A stretch of 64,000 bases of DNA from Bacillus sp. EB600 (GTDB lineage Bacteria > Bacillota > Bacilli > Bacillales > Cytobacillaceae): assembly GCF_024494385.1 (NCBI RefSeq), contig NZ_JAEVLT010000004.1:186001-250000 (forward strand). Reading direction: 5' to 3'. Below are positions 25,377-33,367 of the stretch, in pieces. The notes under the pieces are model-generated. The model had not been told where the DNA came from and did not search any database. It was given only the letters and a program-made list of their open reading frames with translations. Each line of letters begins with the position of its first letter. The stretch's first letter is position 1. Position numbers and translations under genes: made by a program.

Positions 25377-26291
25377 TTAGGTTAACGCTTTTCCAAAGGA
25401 TTCTATTAATTCTCTTCTATGATAAAAGATACCTTGTCCAATTTTGTCCTCTGTCCACGTAATGGTTGGGAAATCCTGATAGGTAATGTATCCGCTCGCA
25501 AATGCTTCGTTACGGTTTCCTGATGGGTCAAAGAAATAAACTGTTTCGCCTCTTGTGATTCCATGACGAGTTGGTGTTACCTCAATTTGAACATCATTTC
25601 TACTTAAAATATCAGCTGCTTTTAAAACGTCATACCAGTTGTCAACCTGGAACGCAGCATGGTGGAGCTTCTTATCCGGTCCTTTAATAAAGGCAATATC
25701 ATGAGGCTTTCCATTTCTAGCATGCATAAAGCTTCCAATCATCGTTTCTCCATCTACTGTCGTGATCTTTTCACTTTGGTGGAGATCCAATGCTTCAGTG
25801 AAAAAGCGCGTTACATTTTCAACATCGTCCCCTGTTAGCAGCAGGTGGTCAAGACGATGCGGGGCGATTCCCCGTAAGCCCTCCGGCCATGGATGAGGGT
25901 TCAAGTTTCCGGTCCGTGTCCCTAGTTGCTTAATATCACAATACAATTCCATTTGGTGACCTGTAGGCAGCTCGAAACGGATTGCTTCTCCTTCTGCCAA
26001 TCTTGTTCCTTTGGAAATACGTTTCAGTGTTAACCCAAATTGCTCAACTTTCTTTTCGAAATGTGCCAAATCCTCTTCTGATTCCACTTTAAAAGCAACG
26101 TGATCGAGTCCAGCAGAATCTGCTTCTTGAAGAATGAGGCTATGATGATCAAATTCATCCCATGCTTTTAAATAAACCTTTCCTTCGCTGCTCCCCACTA
26201 CATCTAAACCAATAACATTGGTGTAATAATCAACCGATTGTTCAAGATCCAAAACTTTTATTTCTGCTCTTCCAATTCGCATAATAGACAT
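25377..26291 (-). CDS. Catechol 2,3-dioxygenase (type I extradiol, XylE/DmpB family)
   Basis: A 304-residue two-domain vicinal-oxygen-chelate dioxygenase. The C-terminal domain holds the Fe(II) ligands H149 (LDHLLL), H210 or H211 (KKLHHAAF) and E262 (GNRNEAF), collinear with XylE. It opens catechols between C2 and C3 to 2-hydroxymuconate semialdehydes. It is the first gene of the operon, whereas in dmp it follows the hydroxylase genes. The start is ATG at 26291, 8 nt after AGAGG; an upstream GTG overlaps the site. The operon's ferredoxin probably reactivates it. Confidence 0.92.
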   Translation of the reverse strand: MSIMRIGRAEIKVLDLEQSVDYYTNVIGLDVVGSSEGKVYLKAWDEFDHHSLILQEADSAGLDHVAFKVESEEDLAHFEKKVEQFGLTLKRISKGTRLAEGEAIRFELPTGHQMELYCDIKQLGTRTGNLNPHPWPEGLRGIAPHRLDHLLLTGDDVENVTRFFTEALDLHQSEKITTVDGETMIGSFMHARNGKPHDIAFIKGPDKKLHHAAFQVDNWYDVLKAADILSRNDVQIEVTPTRHGITRGETVYFFDPSGNRNEAFASGYITYQDFPTITWTEDKIGQGIFYHRRELIESFGKALT

Positions 26292-26315
26292 TAACGACAC
26301 CTCTTTTGTTTGATT

Positions 26316-26329
26316 TGTAAGCGTATTCT
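26316..26329. promoter_or_regulatory. Weak cre-like (CcpA) site in the aromatic operon leader
   Basis: TGTAAGCGTATTCT matches the cre consensus TGWNANCGNTNWCA at all but two defined positions. It lies ~20-30 bp downstream of the predicted transcription start, a usual place for CcpA blockage. Confidence 0.3.
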
Positions 26330-26344
26330 CATTTTAGAATTTTC

Positions 26345-26382
26345 TGAATTAATAGTATACAATTGATTCCGCTTATATTTGT
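26345..26382 (-). promoter_or_regulatory. Likely promoter of the aromatic operon
   Basis: On the minus strand TATACT (26359-26354) is a good -10. The hexamer 17 bp upstream (ACAAAT) is a poor -35, typical of an activated promoter. The start point would be near 26347, with the 25-bp palindrome centred about -52. Confidence 0.5.
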
Positions 26383-26386
26383 GAGA

Positions 26387-26411
26387 TTTTTCGTACGAAT
26401 CGTACGAAAAA
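26387..26411. promoter_or_regulatory. 25-bp perfect palindrome, candidate operator of the aromatic operon
   Basis: Arms TTTTTCGTACGA and TCGTACGAAAAA are exact complements around a single A. The site also reads as two direct TCGTACGAA units. It lies directly upstream of the predicted promoter, where an activator would bind. The encoded XylR_N/PucR-type regulator is the obvious candidate protein; this is inference. Confidence 0.6.
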
Positions 26412-26440
26412 GCAAAAGCGGAAGCGATCGTTTAGCGACA
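26411..26440 (+). repeat. Repeat family B fragment at the right edge of the island
   Basis: AAAAGCGGAAGCGATCGTTTAGCGACATA is the 5' end of family B. It adjoins the palindrome, and an ATACCTAGA/TCTAGGTAT hairpin (26440-26473) follows. Confidence 0.6.
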
Positions 26441-26473
26441 TACCTAGACATCAAAGATATAAATTCTAGGTAT

Positions 26474-26522
26474 AAAAAAATGCTGATGAACATCACTAAA
26501 TAAATAGTGCTGTTCAACAGCA
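26474..26522 (-). terminator. Terminator insulating yutD from the aromatic operon
   Basis: An 18-bp stem (16 of 18 paired; 26481-26498 with 26505-26522, 6-nt loop) is followed on the minus strand by TTTTTTT. With the next terminator it stops read-through into the island promoter. Confidence 0.7.
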
Positions 26523-26618
26523 TAGAGTAAAACAGTTGTTTTTTATAAATTGGGTGAACTATGCGGTATAATCACAAGATGATTGAGAGGCTGTGGACTA
26601 GCGTTGTAAATTAATAAA

Positions 26619-26643
26619 GGCCAGAACGAGACGGTATCTGGCC
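26619..26643 (-). terminator. Terminator downstream of yutD
   Basis: GGCCAGA pairs with TCTGGCC, followed on the minus strand by TTTATT. Confidence 0.7.
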
Positions 26644-26649
26644 AATCAG

Positions 26650-26925
26650 CTATTTTTTGACCTTTTTCAAAACAAAATAGGAACAGCCAAAATTACAATA
26701 TTCATACAAATATTCACTTAATGTGCTAATTTTAGTATCAAAGGAAGCTTTTTGATTTTGATCATCAAAAAATCCCTTTAAACGGAGCTGACCGTAGCCC
26801 CAATCCCCTACAATGTAGTCATATCTTGATAAAATATCACTATATCTTGCCAGAAATGCCTCTTCGTTGAACCCATCTCGATACTCCCCGACTATTTCAT
26901 AAGTAACGTTATTAACAGTAACCAT
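26650..26925 (-). CDS. yutD: YutD family protein (DUF1027)
   Basis: A 91-residue protein with the YutD hallmark segments YEIVGEYRDGFNEEAFLARY, SRYDYIVGDWGYGQLRLKGFF and the C-terminal YLYEYCNFGCSYFVLKK. The function is unknown. The chosen start is ATG at 26925, after AGAGGTGATATGG; frame extension to 27006 adds a non-conserved hydrophobic stretch. In B. subtilis yutD abuts yutE; here 10 kb lie between them. Confidence 0.87.
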   Translation of the reverse strand: MVTVNNVTYEIVGEYRDGFNEEAFLARYSDILSRYDYIVGDWGYGQLRLKGFFDDQNQKASFDTKISTLSEYLYEYCNFGCSYFVLKKVKK

Positions 26926-27042
26926 CCATATCACCTCTATTTTCCAGCGAATCAATACTACCATTATAACCGATTCACCATCAATTACTAAGAAAAATAT
27001 CCTCACACTTGGTCAACCTAATGGGTAAGGGAGGTGTTGTTA

Positions 27043-27672
27043 GTGAAAAAGTTAGCCTGTATTGCCGGTCTATGCATGATTACAGCCTTGACTGGCTGTG
27101 CAAATGATACGAATAACCGCGGCATTTATGAAAAGAGCGGTAATACATTAAATGTGAATAATAAGCGGACAGAGCTATACAATGAGGGTGGAGCAAGCGA
27201 TGTCCGTAATATCAGCACCAACTATGGATATGTACGCCATCAGAAAAGTCCAATTATGAATGATAACAACAACCACTATGCTTCACTCAACCGTGAGCAG
27301 GTTGCCAATATCATAAGCCGGTACAGCACAAATATTCCAAATGTAAATGATGTAGCTACACTTGTCACTGACCAAGAAGTATTAATTGCCTATCAAACCG
27401 ATTCAAAGGACAGGAATTTAACCGCTGATCAGGTCAAAAGAACTGCAATGTCTGTAGTACCTCGTTATTACCATGTCTATGTTACAGATCAGCAAAGCTT
27501 ACTAAGGGATGTAGAGAACTTGTCCCATCTCGATTCAACCAGCAGAAACGCACGTAACTCTGTAAATCATTTAATTACGCAAATGAAAAAATCTCCTCAG
27601 GGTGCACCAATGAACAATAGTGAAAATGCCAATGGCGAGACAGCAGATGACAAAATGTACAGAACTAAATAA
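27043..27672 (+). CDS. YhcN/YlaJ family sporulation lipoprotein (YutC-like)
   Basis: A 209-residue lipoprotein. The signal peptide runs to a lipobox LTGC at about residue 20. A polar asparagine-rich region follows, then the YhcN/YlaJ domain with ISRYSTNIPNVNDVATLVTDQEVLIAYQTD and VVPRYYHVYVTD. Such proteins are spore or forespore membrane lipoproteins needed for germination or outgrowth. Position matches B. subtilis yutC. The start is GTG at 27043, 8 nt after AAGGGAGG; the in-frame GTG at 27034 overlaps that site. It is convergent with lipA. Confidence 0.85.
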   Translation: MKKLACIAGLCMITALTGCANDTNNRGIYEKSGNTLNVNNKRTELYNEGGASDVRNISTNYGYVRHQKSPIMNDNNNHYASLNREQVANIISRYSTNIPNVNDVATLVTDQEVLIAYQTDSKDRNLTADQVKRTAMSVVPRYYHVYVTDQQSLLRDVENLSHLDSTSRNARNSVNHLITQMKKSPQGAPMNNSENANGETADDKMYRTK

Positions 27673-27681
27673 AGCGAAAAC

Positions 27682-27750
27682 AAAGGGTCTGACCTCTCTA
27701 CTACAATACTTTGCTAAATATTGAGTTTAGAACGAGGGGTCAGACCCTTT
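27682..27750. terminator. Long inverted repeat / bidirectional terminator between the lipoprotein gene and lipA
   Basis: A 17-bp arm starting AAAGGGTCTGACC pairs with GAGGGGTCAGACCCTTT (one mismatch) around a ~35-nt loop, followed by T on the plus strand. The GGTCTGACC-type core also recalls REP-like hairpins of Firmicutes. Confidence 0.65.
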
Positions 27751-27759
27751 TAATTTGTT

Positions 27760-28674
27760 TTACGCTTCCTTTGCACTTTCATCAACAAGTTTTTTATGAT
27801 TTGCAGCGGCATGTACCTGCTCATCAGCATGATAAGAAGAGCGAACAAGCGGCCCTGCCTCACAATGGCTGAACCCTTTTTCTAAAGCTATTTCCTTGAG
27901 CTCTTGGAATTCGTCAGGACTATAATATTTTTGCACCTTCAAATGTTTTTTTGTTGGCTGCAAATATTGGCCAATTGTCATGATGTCGACTTGATTTGTC
28001 CTTAAGTCGTCCATGACCTCAAGAATTTCCTCTTTTGTTTCTCCAAGACCAATCATTAAGCTGGATTTGGTCGGGATCGTTGGCTGCATTTCTTTTGCAC
28101 GGCGCAAAAATTCAAGGGAACGATCATAGCGTGCCCTTGCTCTAACATTTGGCGTCAACCTACGGGTTGTCTCGATATTATGATTTAAAATATCCGGCTT
28201 GGCTTCCATTAAAATTCTTAGGTTTTCTTCCACTCCACCCATATCAGACGGAAGAACTTCAATCGTTGTAAACGGATTTTTGCGGCGAATCGCCCTAACT
28301 GTTTCCGCAAAGACTGCAGCACCGCCATCCTTTAAATCATCACGAGCGACAGCAGTGACAACGACATGCTTTAAATTCATTAACTGAACGGAATCCGCAA
28401 CTCTTTCTGGTTCTTTCAAATCCAATTCAGTTGGTAAGCCTGTTTTTACAGCACAAAAACGGCAGGCCCTCGTACAAACATCACCCAAAATCATAAAAGT
28501 AGCTGTTCTTCTGGCACCCCAGCATTCGTGGATGTTTGGACATCTTGCTTCCTCACAAACAGTGTGAAGGCTTTTTTCCCGCATCATTTTCTTTAAGCCT
28601 GTATAACTCTCGTTTGTATTTAGTTTTATTTTTAACCAATCAGGTTTTTTTAAATGTTCTTCTTTTCTGCTCAT
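27760..28674 (-). CDS. lipA: Lipoyl synthase LipA (YutB)
   Basis: A 304-residue radical SAM enzyme with both [4Fe-4S] sites: the auxiliary cluster cysteines C40, C45 and C51 ([12 protein letters not shown]) and the SAM cluster C67, C71 and C74 (CTRACRFC). It inserts two sulfurs into octanoyl groups on GcvH or E2 domains to make lipoate. The terminal RSSYHADE block near the end supplies the conserved serine that ligates the auxiliary cluster. GcvH and the Fe-S carriers that serve it are in this window. The ATG follows GGGGTGGAAAT. Confidence 0.95.
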   Translation of the reverse strand: MSRKEEHLKKPDWLKIKLNTNESYTGLKKMMREKSLHTVCEEARCPNIHECWGARRTATFMILGDVCTRACRFCAVKTGLPTELDLKEPERVADSVQLMNLKHVVVTAVARDDLKDGGAAVFAETVRAIRRKNPFTTIEVLPSDMGGVEENLRILMEAKPDILNHNIETTRRLTPNVRARARYDRSLEFLRRAKEMQPTIPTKSSLMIGLGETKEEILEVMDDLRTNQVDIMTIGQYLQPTKKHLKVQKYYSPDEFQELKEIALEKGFSHCEAGPLVRSSYHADEQVHAAANHKKLVDESAKEA

Positions 28675-28862
28675 ATTTCCACCCCGTGTATGTTAATAAA
28701 AATACTTCTAATAAATTGTATTGTTGCTTCCTTGTCACTTTACCATACTGAAAAATGAACGACAAGTCGTACACACCATATTACCAATTATTAACCATCA
28801 TGATTTGACCGGGATATCATAAACTACTTCTGTAAATTATTTTTTGGAAAGGGAGGATTCCC

Positions 28863-29846
28863 GTGCGGACAATTTGGATAATAAGCACCTGTCTTCTTCT
28901 TTTTTTTACAGCGATTGATGTTCATGCCGAGGAGACTGATATCTATCAAAAGAGAATGGATTTGTATAAAAAAGTCGAAACCATCACCCAGATCCCTTGG
29001 TATTATTTAGCTGCTATTGATCAATATGAAAGAAGCATCCGCGCAGTCCGCAGGGATCTACCAAAAGCTGAAGGGACGGTTGGCATTTATTTTCAGCCGG
29101 AAGTATGGGCAGGCCTGACAAATCCGAATCTTTCTGATGAAAATCCGGTCACTATTCAATTTTTTGATGGAATGGGTGTAGATGGGAATGGAGATGGAAA
29201 GGCAAGTTTAAACAATGACGAAGATGTCATATTTGCATTTGCCAATTTTCTTCTTTCTTACGGGGTTGATCCCGATAATATTAAGATTGGCTTATGGAAT
29301 TATTATCACCGTGATAAAACAGTTGGAATTATCGCCGACAAAGCAACAGTGTATCGCCATTTTGGCCGGCTGGATTTGGACGCACACGCCTTTCCACTTC
29401 CGTTACGCTCCAATCATAGCTATCGGTCAACTTGGGGAGTTGCAAGAGGTTGGGGCGGGCGTAGAATCCATGAAGGAACAGATATTTTTGCTGGGTATGG
29501 TGTTCCTGTTCGAGCCACAAATTATGGGATTATTGAAATGAAGGGTTGGAATCGATACGGGGGCTGGAGGATCGGAATTCGCGACATCAATAATACCTAC
29601 CACTATTTCGCGCACTTAAGTGGGTTTGCCAAGGACATTCATGTCGGTCAGGTAGTGGAACCAGGACAACTCATTGGCGGGGTTGGCAGCTCCGGCTATG
29701 GTCCTCCAGGAACCTCTGGTAAATTTCCGCCTCATTTGCATTACGGCATGTACAAAGATAATGGCATAACGGAATGGTCCTTCGATCCCTATGTACACCT
29801 AGCTGCATGGGAAAGACAAGAAAGAATTGAAGCAAGACGGAAATAA
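28863..29846 (+). CDS. lytH: M23 peptidase LytH (YunA), sporulation cortex peptidase
   Basis: A 327-residue exported protein. Signal peptide at 1-22 (to VHAEE). A region at ~40-175 follows, and the C-terminal LytM/M23 domain has zinc ligands H203 and D207 (HEGTD) and H291/H293 (HLH), with H251 in the active site. In B. subtilis LytH (YunA) is an L-Ala-D-Glu endopeptidase that makes the single-L-Ala side chains of spore cortex under sigma G. The start is GTG at 28863 after GGGAGG. It is convergent with yunB across a terminator. Confidence 0.9.
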   Translation: MRTIWIISTCLLLFFTAIDVHAEETDIYQKRMDLYKKVETITQIPWYYLAAIDQYERSIRAVRRDLPKAEGTVGIYFQPEVWAGLTNPNLSDENPVTIQFFDGMGVDGNGDGKASLNNDEDVIFAFANFLLSYGVDPDNIKIGLWNYYHRDKTVGIIADKATVYRHFGRLDLDAHAFPLPLRSNHSYRSTWGVARGWGGRRIHEGTDIFAGYGVPVRATNYGIIEMKGWNRYGGWRIGIRDINNTYHYFAHLSGFAKDIHVGQVVEPGQLIGGVGSSGYGPPGTSGKFPPHLHYGMYKDNGITEWSFDPYVHLAAWERQERIEARRK

Positions 29847-29860
29847 GATAAACAGGAAGA

Positions 29861-29890
29861 GGCTGCCTGGATAGATTAAAGCAGCCCTTT
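29861..29890. terminator. Terminator between lytH and yunB
   Basis: GGCTGC pairs with GCAGCC, with CTTTTTATTA following on the plus strand. Confidence 0.65.
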
Positions 29891-29893
29891 TTA

Positions 29894-30646
29894 TTAATTT
29901 TTTTTATCAGGCAATTGAATGGATGGGGCTGAACCGCCTCCGCCATTATAAAATTGTGGTACATCTCCTTGAATTAGCGTCCCGCCTACGGGTATGGTTT
30001 GTTCAAGCTCTGTTACTTTTGTTGCAAAAGGAAGAATAATTTGAACCGATACGATTAAATGAATCGATACATCGATCCATGTATTATTTATTCCCATTGG
30101 CTTAAAAGTGGTTTTTATATCTGGACGAACATCACCAATTGCAAAAAAGCGAACCGGAATGTTCGGTCCCAAGTTGCCAAACAAAGCACTTTTGGTCACT
30201 TGGCCGATCGGTATATACCACTGAAGTCCATTTTCCGTTTTTTTAGGGTCTGTTTCCATTTTTACATTAGTCAATTGCTCGAGTGATGATAAATCCCCGT
30301 TTTCAGCTGTTTTTAAATTATTTTGGATTTCGGTTGTTGTTTCAGCTAAAAAGCGGTTAATCACATCCGGATTTAATTTAGCAGTGGGTTTTCCATCTGG
30401 CCCTTTGACAACTTGAATCGCTTCTATTCCGCCGGTATTTACTTTTTTGATCGATTTGCTTATGACGAGGGCGGCAATTTTACGGGTTTGGGATTCAGCA
30501 TACTTCATTAGTGTCGGCTCAATACTTTTGTTAATAATCCATAACCCTGCGGCAGTGGAAAAAAGAAAAAAAACTAGTGAAAGTAATAACACATAGCGGA
30601 AAGGCAAAGGTCCCTTGCGCGTAAGCCTTCTGCGGAACTTTACCAA
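29894..30646 (-). CDS. yunB: Sporulation protein YunB
   Basis: A 250-residue membrane-anchored protein. A basic N-terminus (KFRRRLTRKG) precedes a hydrophobic helix at about 17-39, then an extracytoplasmic domain with YAESQTRKIAALVISKSI, GQVTKSALFGNLGPNIPVRFFAIGDV and IHLIVSVQIILPF. B. subtilis YunB is a mother-cell sporulation protein required for efficient spore formation. The tail is glycine-rich (YNGGGGSAPS). The start is TTG at 30646, after AAGGGGGGA. Confidence 0.88.
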   Translation of the reverse strand: MVKFRRRLTRKGPLPFRYVLLLSLVFFLFSTAAGLWIINKSIEPTLMKYAESQTRKIAALVISKSIKKVNTGGIEAIQVVKGPDGKPTAKLNPDVINRFLAETTTEIQNNLKTAENGDLSSLEQLTNVKMETDPKKTENGLQWYIPIGQVTKSALFGNLGPNIPVRFFAIGDVRPDIKTTFKPMGINNTWIDVSIHLIVSVQIILPFATKVTELEQTIPVGGTLIQGDVPQFYNGGGGSAPSIQLPDKKN

Positions 30647-30735
30647 AAAAATCCCCCCTTACAAGCTATATGTATGCTGGAAAGAGGGAAACTAGACAAT
30701 TCTTAAAGTCAAAAATCTATACAATATTTATAAAT

Positions 30736-30762
30736 AAAAGCCTGACGCATACGCAGGCTTTT
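30736..30762 (-). terminator. Terminator at the end of the yunEDC group
   Basis: AAAAGCCTG pairs with CAGGCTTTT around a 9-nt loop, overlapping the yunC stop and followed by TTTATTTAT on the minus strand. Confidence 0.75.
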
Positions 30763-31063
30763 AAATCATTTTTAATAAGGCCTCTGTTCCAATCATCCCT
30801 TTGTGGATGCCTAAGCTTTCAGCCTCAAGGGTAACTGATTCCAACGGAGCATCCAGCAGCTGCTGAATCGTTTTAACCCCAACTGCCCGGCCTGCAATGA
30901 TTTTGCGATCCTTTAATCTATCGTTTAACAAGCTCACATCCAGTGCACCACACATGATATACCCCTTATCATTTGCGACAGCCAGTAGCGTTGTTTTAGG
31001 TAATAAAACAGTAACAGCCAAAAAGGTATGACCGCCCAATTCGATTGGTGAAAGATCAATCAA
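30761..31063 (-). CDS. yunC: YunC family protein (DUF1805)
   Basis: A 100-residue DUF1805 protein matching B. subtilis YunC: ELGGHTFLAVTVLLPKTTLLAVANDKGYIMCGALDV, then RKIIAGRAVGVKTIQQLLDAPLESVT. The function is unknown. The start is TTG at 31063, ten nt after AAAGGAG. It lies 27 bp after yunD, which it follows in the same direction. Confidence 0.87.
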   Translation of the reverse strand: MIDLSPIELGGHTFLAVTVLLPKTTLLAVANDKGYIMCGALDVSLLNDRLKDRKIIAGRAVGVKTIQQLLDAPLESVTLEAESLGIHKGMIGTEALLKMI

Positions 31064-31090
31064 TTTAGCAACACTCCTTTCCCTATCAAT

Positions 31091-32464
31091 TTATGACAGG
31101 GAAGGAAATGAGTTCCGCCCGTTTTGCAGTTTCCATTTTAATAGGTCACGAAGAAATTCGGGCAGATAATACCTTTTTTTCTGACAATGATAAAGCTCTT
31201 GAAAGAAGCGGCCAAACGCGAACATATCTGGGATTGCCAGGCTGTAGCGCTTAGCTGGATCAATCTCTTGGTTATCGATAAGAATTTCTCGTTGGTTAAA
31301 ATCAATTTGATCATATACAAATGTCCCCATTACCGTTCCCCTAAAGCCAAGACCGTAAATTTTTTGCTGTGGCCATTTTTCCGCCCTTGTTTGGAAAAGA
31401 ACGCTTGCTAGCTCTTTCCCACTGAGTTCTACTTTACAAGGATTGATAGGATGCGGACAAACGGTAAGTAGATGAAAATTCGTTACATTGCCTGACAATG
31501 GACCTAATAGCAGACCTGCATTTAAAAATGCACAATCCGCATCGCACCATTCACGCAAAGCCTCACATAACAACCGCGAAAAGTTCGTTGCCTGGAAATA
31601 GTTGTTCTCTAACGGTTCCGGCAAGACCGTTATTTTTTGACTCAGCATCTTTTTACCTTTCCTATAAAGAGCATCTGCTTTATCCGCTTCTCCGTTTATA
31701 ACCGGCAGCTCGTTTACATCATAAAGAATTGCCTGTTTGTGGATGACCTCTTTTTGCTCAGATATTTCTAATGTAGTGTACCCAACGTAATTCCCAAATT
31801 TTCCAGCCGCACCGATCAGGGTTTGATTTACTACTTTTCCCTCTTGCAGAACATGGTGAGTATGACCGCCTAAAATCACATCAATAGCGGGAAACTGTTC
31901 AGCAATTTCCTCATCCATGTTAATACCAAGGTGGCTCAGCAAAATAATTACATCGGCATTTCCTTTAATAGCTTCCACCTGTCTTTTCAACTCTAAAAAA
32001 GGCTCCGTCAATTGCCAGCCGAGCAGTTCAAAGGGCTGAGAAAAATAAGCAGTTAGACCGATTACAGCAATTCTCGTTCCTTCCTGTGTAGAATACAACT
32101 TAAAAGGCTTGACCCAGCTAGGCTGTATCAGGTCTTTTTTATAAAAATTGGCCACTAGGACATCGAAGCTTGCTTCATCGTACAGATGGTCTAAATCCTG
32201 ATAGGAAAGATTAATTCCTTCGTTATTACCGATTGTTACTGCCGTATAGCCGGATTCATTTAGCAGCCGGGTATTTCCTTTTCCTTTTGTTGCTTCGGAA
32301 AAAGGATGCCAGCGATCGACAAAATCCCCAATATCAAAGAGAAACACATCTTCCGCTTGCTTTAGATGGCCTTTTTTCCTTTCTGCCAGAAACTGATGAA
32401 TACGAGGCCAGTGTTCTAAGTGACTATGCACATCATTTGTATGATAAATATGAATGGTTTCCAA
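31091..32464 (-). CDS. yunD: 5'-nucleotidase/metallophosphoesterase family protein YunD
   Basis: A 457-residue two-domain protein. The N-terminal calcineurin-like phosphoesterase domain shows HTNDVHSHLEHW, DIGDFVDRW, IGNNEG, LLSHLG and GGHTHH, a complete metal-site set. The C-terminal 5'-nucleotidase domain starts near residue 300. There is no signal peptide, so it works in the cytosol, unlike secreted UshA relatives. The substrate is a nucleotide or sugar-phosphate ester by family. The start is TTG at 32464, after AAAGGAC. It is 18 bp after yunE. Confidence 0.88.
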   Translation of the reverse strand: METIHIYHTNDVHSHLEHWPRIHQFLAERKKGHLKQAEDVFLFDIGDFVDRWHPFSEATKGKGNTRLLNESGYTAVTIGNNEGINLSYQDLDHLYDEASFDVLVANFYKKDLIQPSWVKPFKLYSTQEGTRIAVIGLTAYFSQPFELLGWQLTEPFLELKRQVEAIKGNADVIILLSHLGINMDEEIAEQFPAIDVILGGHTHHVLQEGKVVNQTLIGAAGKFGNYVGYTTLEISEQKEVIHKQAILYDVNELPVINGEADKADALYRKGKKMLSQKITVLPEPLENNYFQATNFSRLLCEALREWCDADCAFLNAGLLLGPLSGNVTNFHLLTVCPHPINPCKVELSGKELASVLFQTRAEKWPQQKIYGLGFRGTVMGTFVYDQIDFNQREILIDNQEIDPAKRYSLAIPDMFAFGRFFQELYHCQKKRYYLPEFLRDLLKWKLQNGRNSFPSLS

Positions 32465-32482
32465 TTGACTCAGTCCTTTAAT

Positions 32483-33304
32483 TTAGCCGGTAATTCCTTG
32501 ATAAATAAGACGAATTCCAACGACCACCAATATTGTCCTTAAAAGTAACACGATTGTTTTACTTTTTAATTTTGAGTTTAAATATACACCAATATTTGCC
32601 CCAATCCAAGCGCCGGGTACTAATGCCAGTGCCAAAAGCCAATTCACATTACCAAGGGTAATATGCGTAATTGAGCTTATAATCGATGTCGGAAAAATCA
32701 TAAACATTGAGGTTGCAACAGCCACATGCGGCGGGAAGAAAAATACTAGAATCATTGTCGGCACCATTAAGGATCCCCCGCCTACCCCAAAAACTCCTGA
32801 GATAAACCCGACAATAAAGGAGATCGTAATGCCCGCCACCAGGTTAAACCCAAATTCAAATGTCTGCCCTGTATTATCAGTAAATGTGCGAACAACTCCC
32901 TTTTCTTTTCGGAATGGCAGCGGTTTCAACTTGTTTTTTAGTGTTAAGACTACAGAAACAAGCAAAATGAAAATCCCAAAAAAGAGATTAAAGGAATGCA
33001 GGTCTAATGATTCGGTAACCCAGGCTCCAAGAATACTTCCTGGACCGCTGCCGATTAAAAAAAGTAACCCGCTTTTATAATCTACGGTTTTATGCTTCAT
33101 ATATGCCAATGTTGAAGATAGTCCGGTAAAAATCATCGTAAACAGTGACGTACCGACGGCCACCTGCGGGGTTATATGCGCGAACCCTGGAACAGCTGCC
33201 AAATACAGCAATGCGGGAACAACAATAATCCCTCCACCCAAACCAATTAGTGACCCTAACGAGCTAGCTGCAATTCCAATTAATAATAAGACGATCCATT
33301 CCAC
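32483..33304 (-). CDS. yunE: TSUP-family (TauE/SafE) membrane transporter YunE
   Basis: A 273-residue polytopic protein with about eight hydrophobic helices and the internally repeated TSUP motifs, LGSLIGLGGGIIVVPALL at the start and ISGVFGVGGGSLMVPTMI in the second half. The family exports or imports sulfite, sulfoacetate or related organosulfur anions. Length equals B. subtilis YunE. The start is GTG at 33304, 9 nt after AGGAG; the frame extends to 33361 without a better site. A cre-like site lies upstream. Confidence 0.87.
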   Translation of the reverse strand: MEWIVLLLIGIAASSLGSLIGLGGGIIVVPALLYLAAVPGFAHITPQVAVGTSLFTMIFTGLSSTLAYMKHKTVDYKSGLLFLIGSGPGSILGAWVTESLDLHSFNLFFGIFILLVSVVLTLKNKLKPLPFRKEKGVVRTFTDNTGQTFEFGFNLVAGITISFIVGFISGVFGVGGGSLMVPTMILVFFFPPHVAVATSMFMIFPTSIISSITHITLGNVNWLLALALVPGAWIGANIGVYLNSKLKSKTIVLLLRTILVVVGIRLIYQGITG

Positions 33305-33367
33305 GATTCTAGTCTCCTGCCCTTTCCTGATATAAATATAATCCGATTGTTGTAAAACCAAGGGCTA

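Noticed and set aside
17023..26440. Integrative element with attachment sites
   Set aside because: No integrase, excisionase, tRNA target or matching direct repeats other than the dispersed family B were found.
26440..26522. Riboswitch or attenuator in the aromatic operon leader
   Set aside because: The hairpins lie upstream of the likely promoter and the T tract position fits termination of yutD read-through instead.
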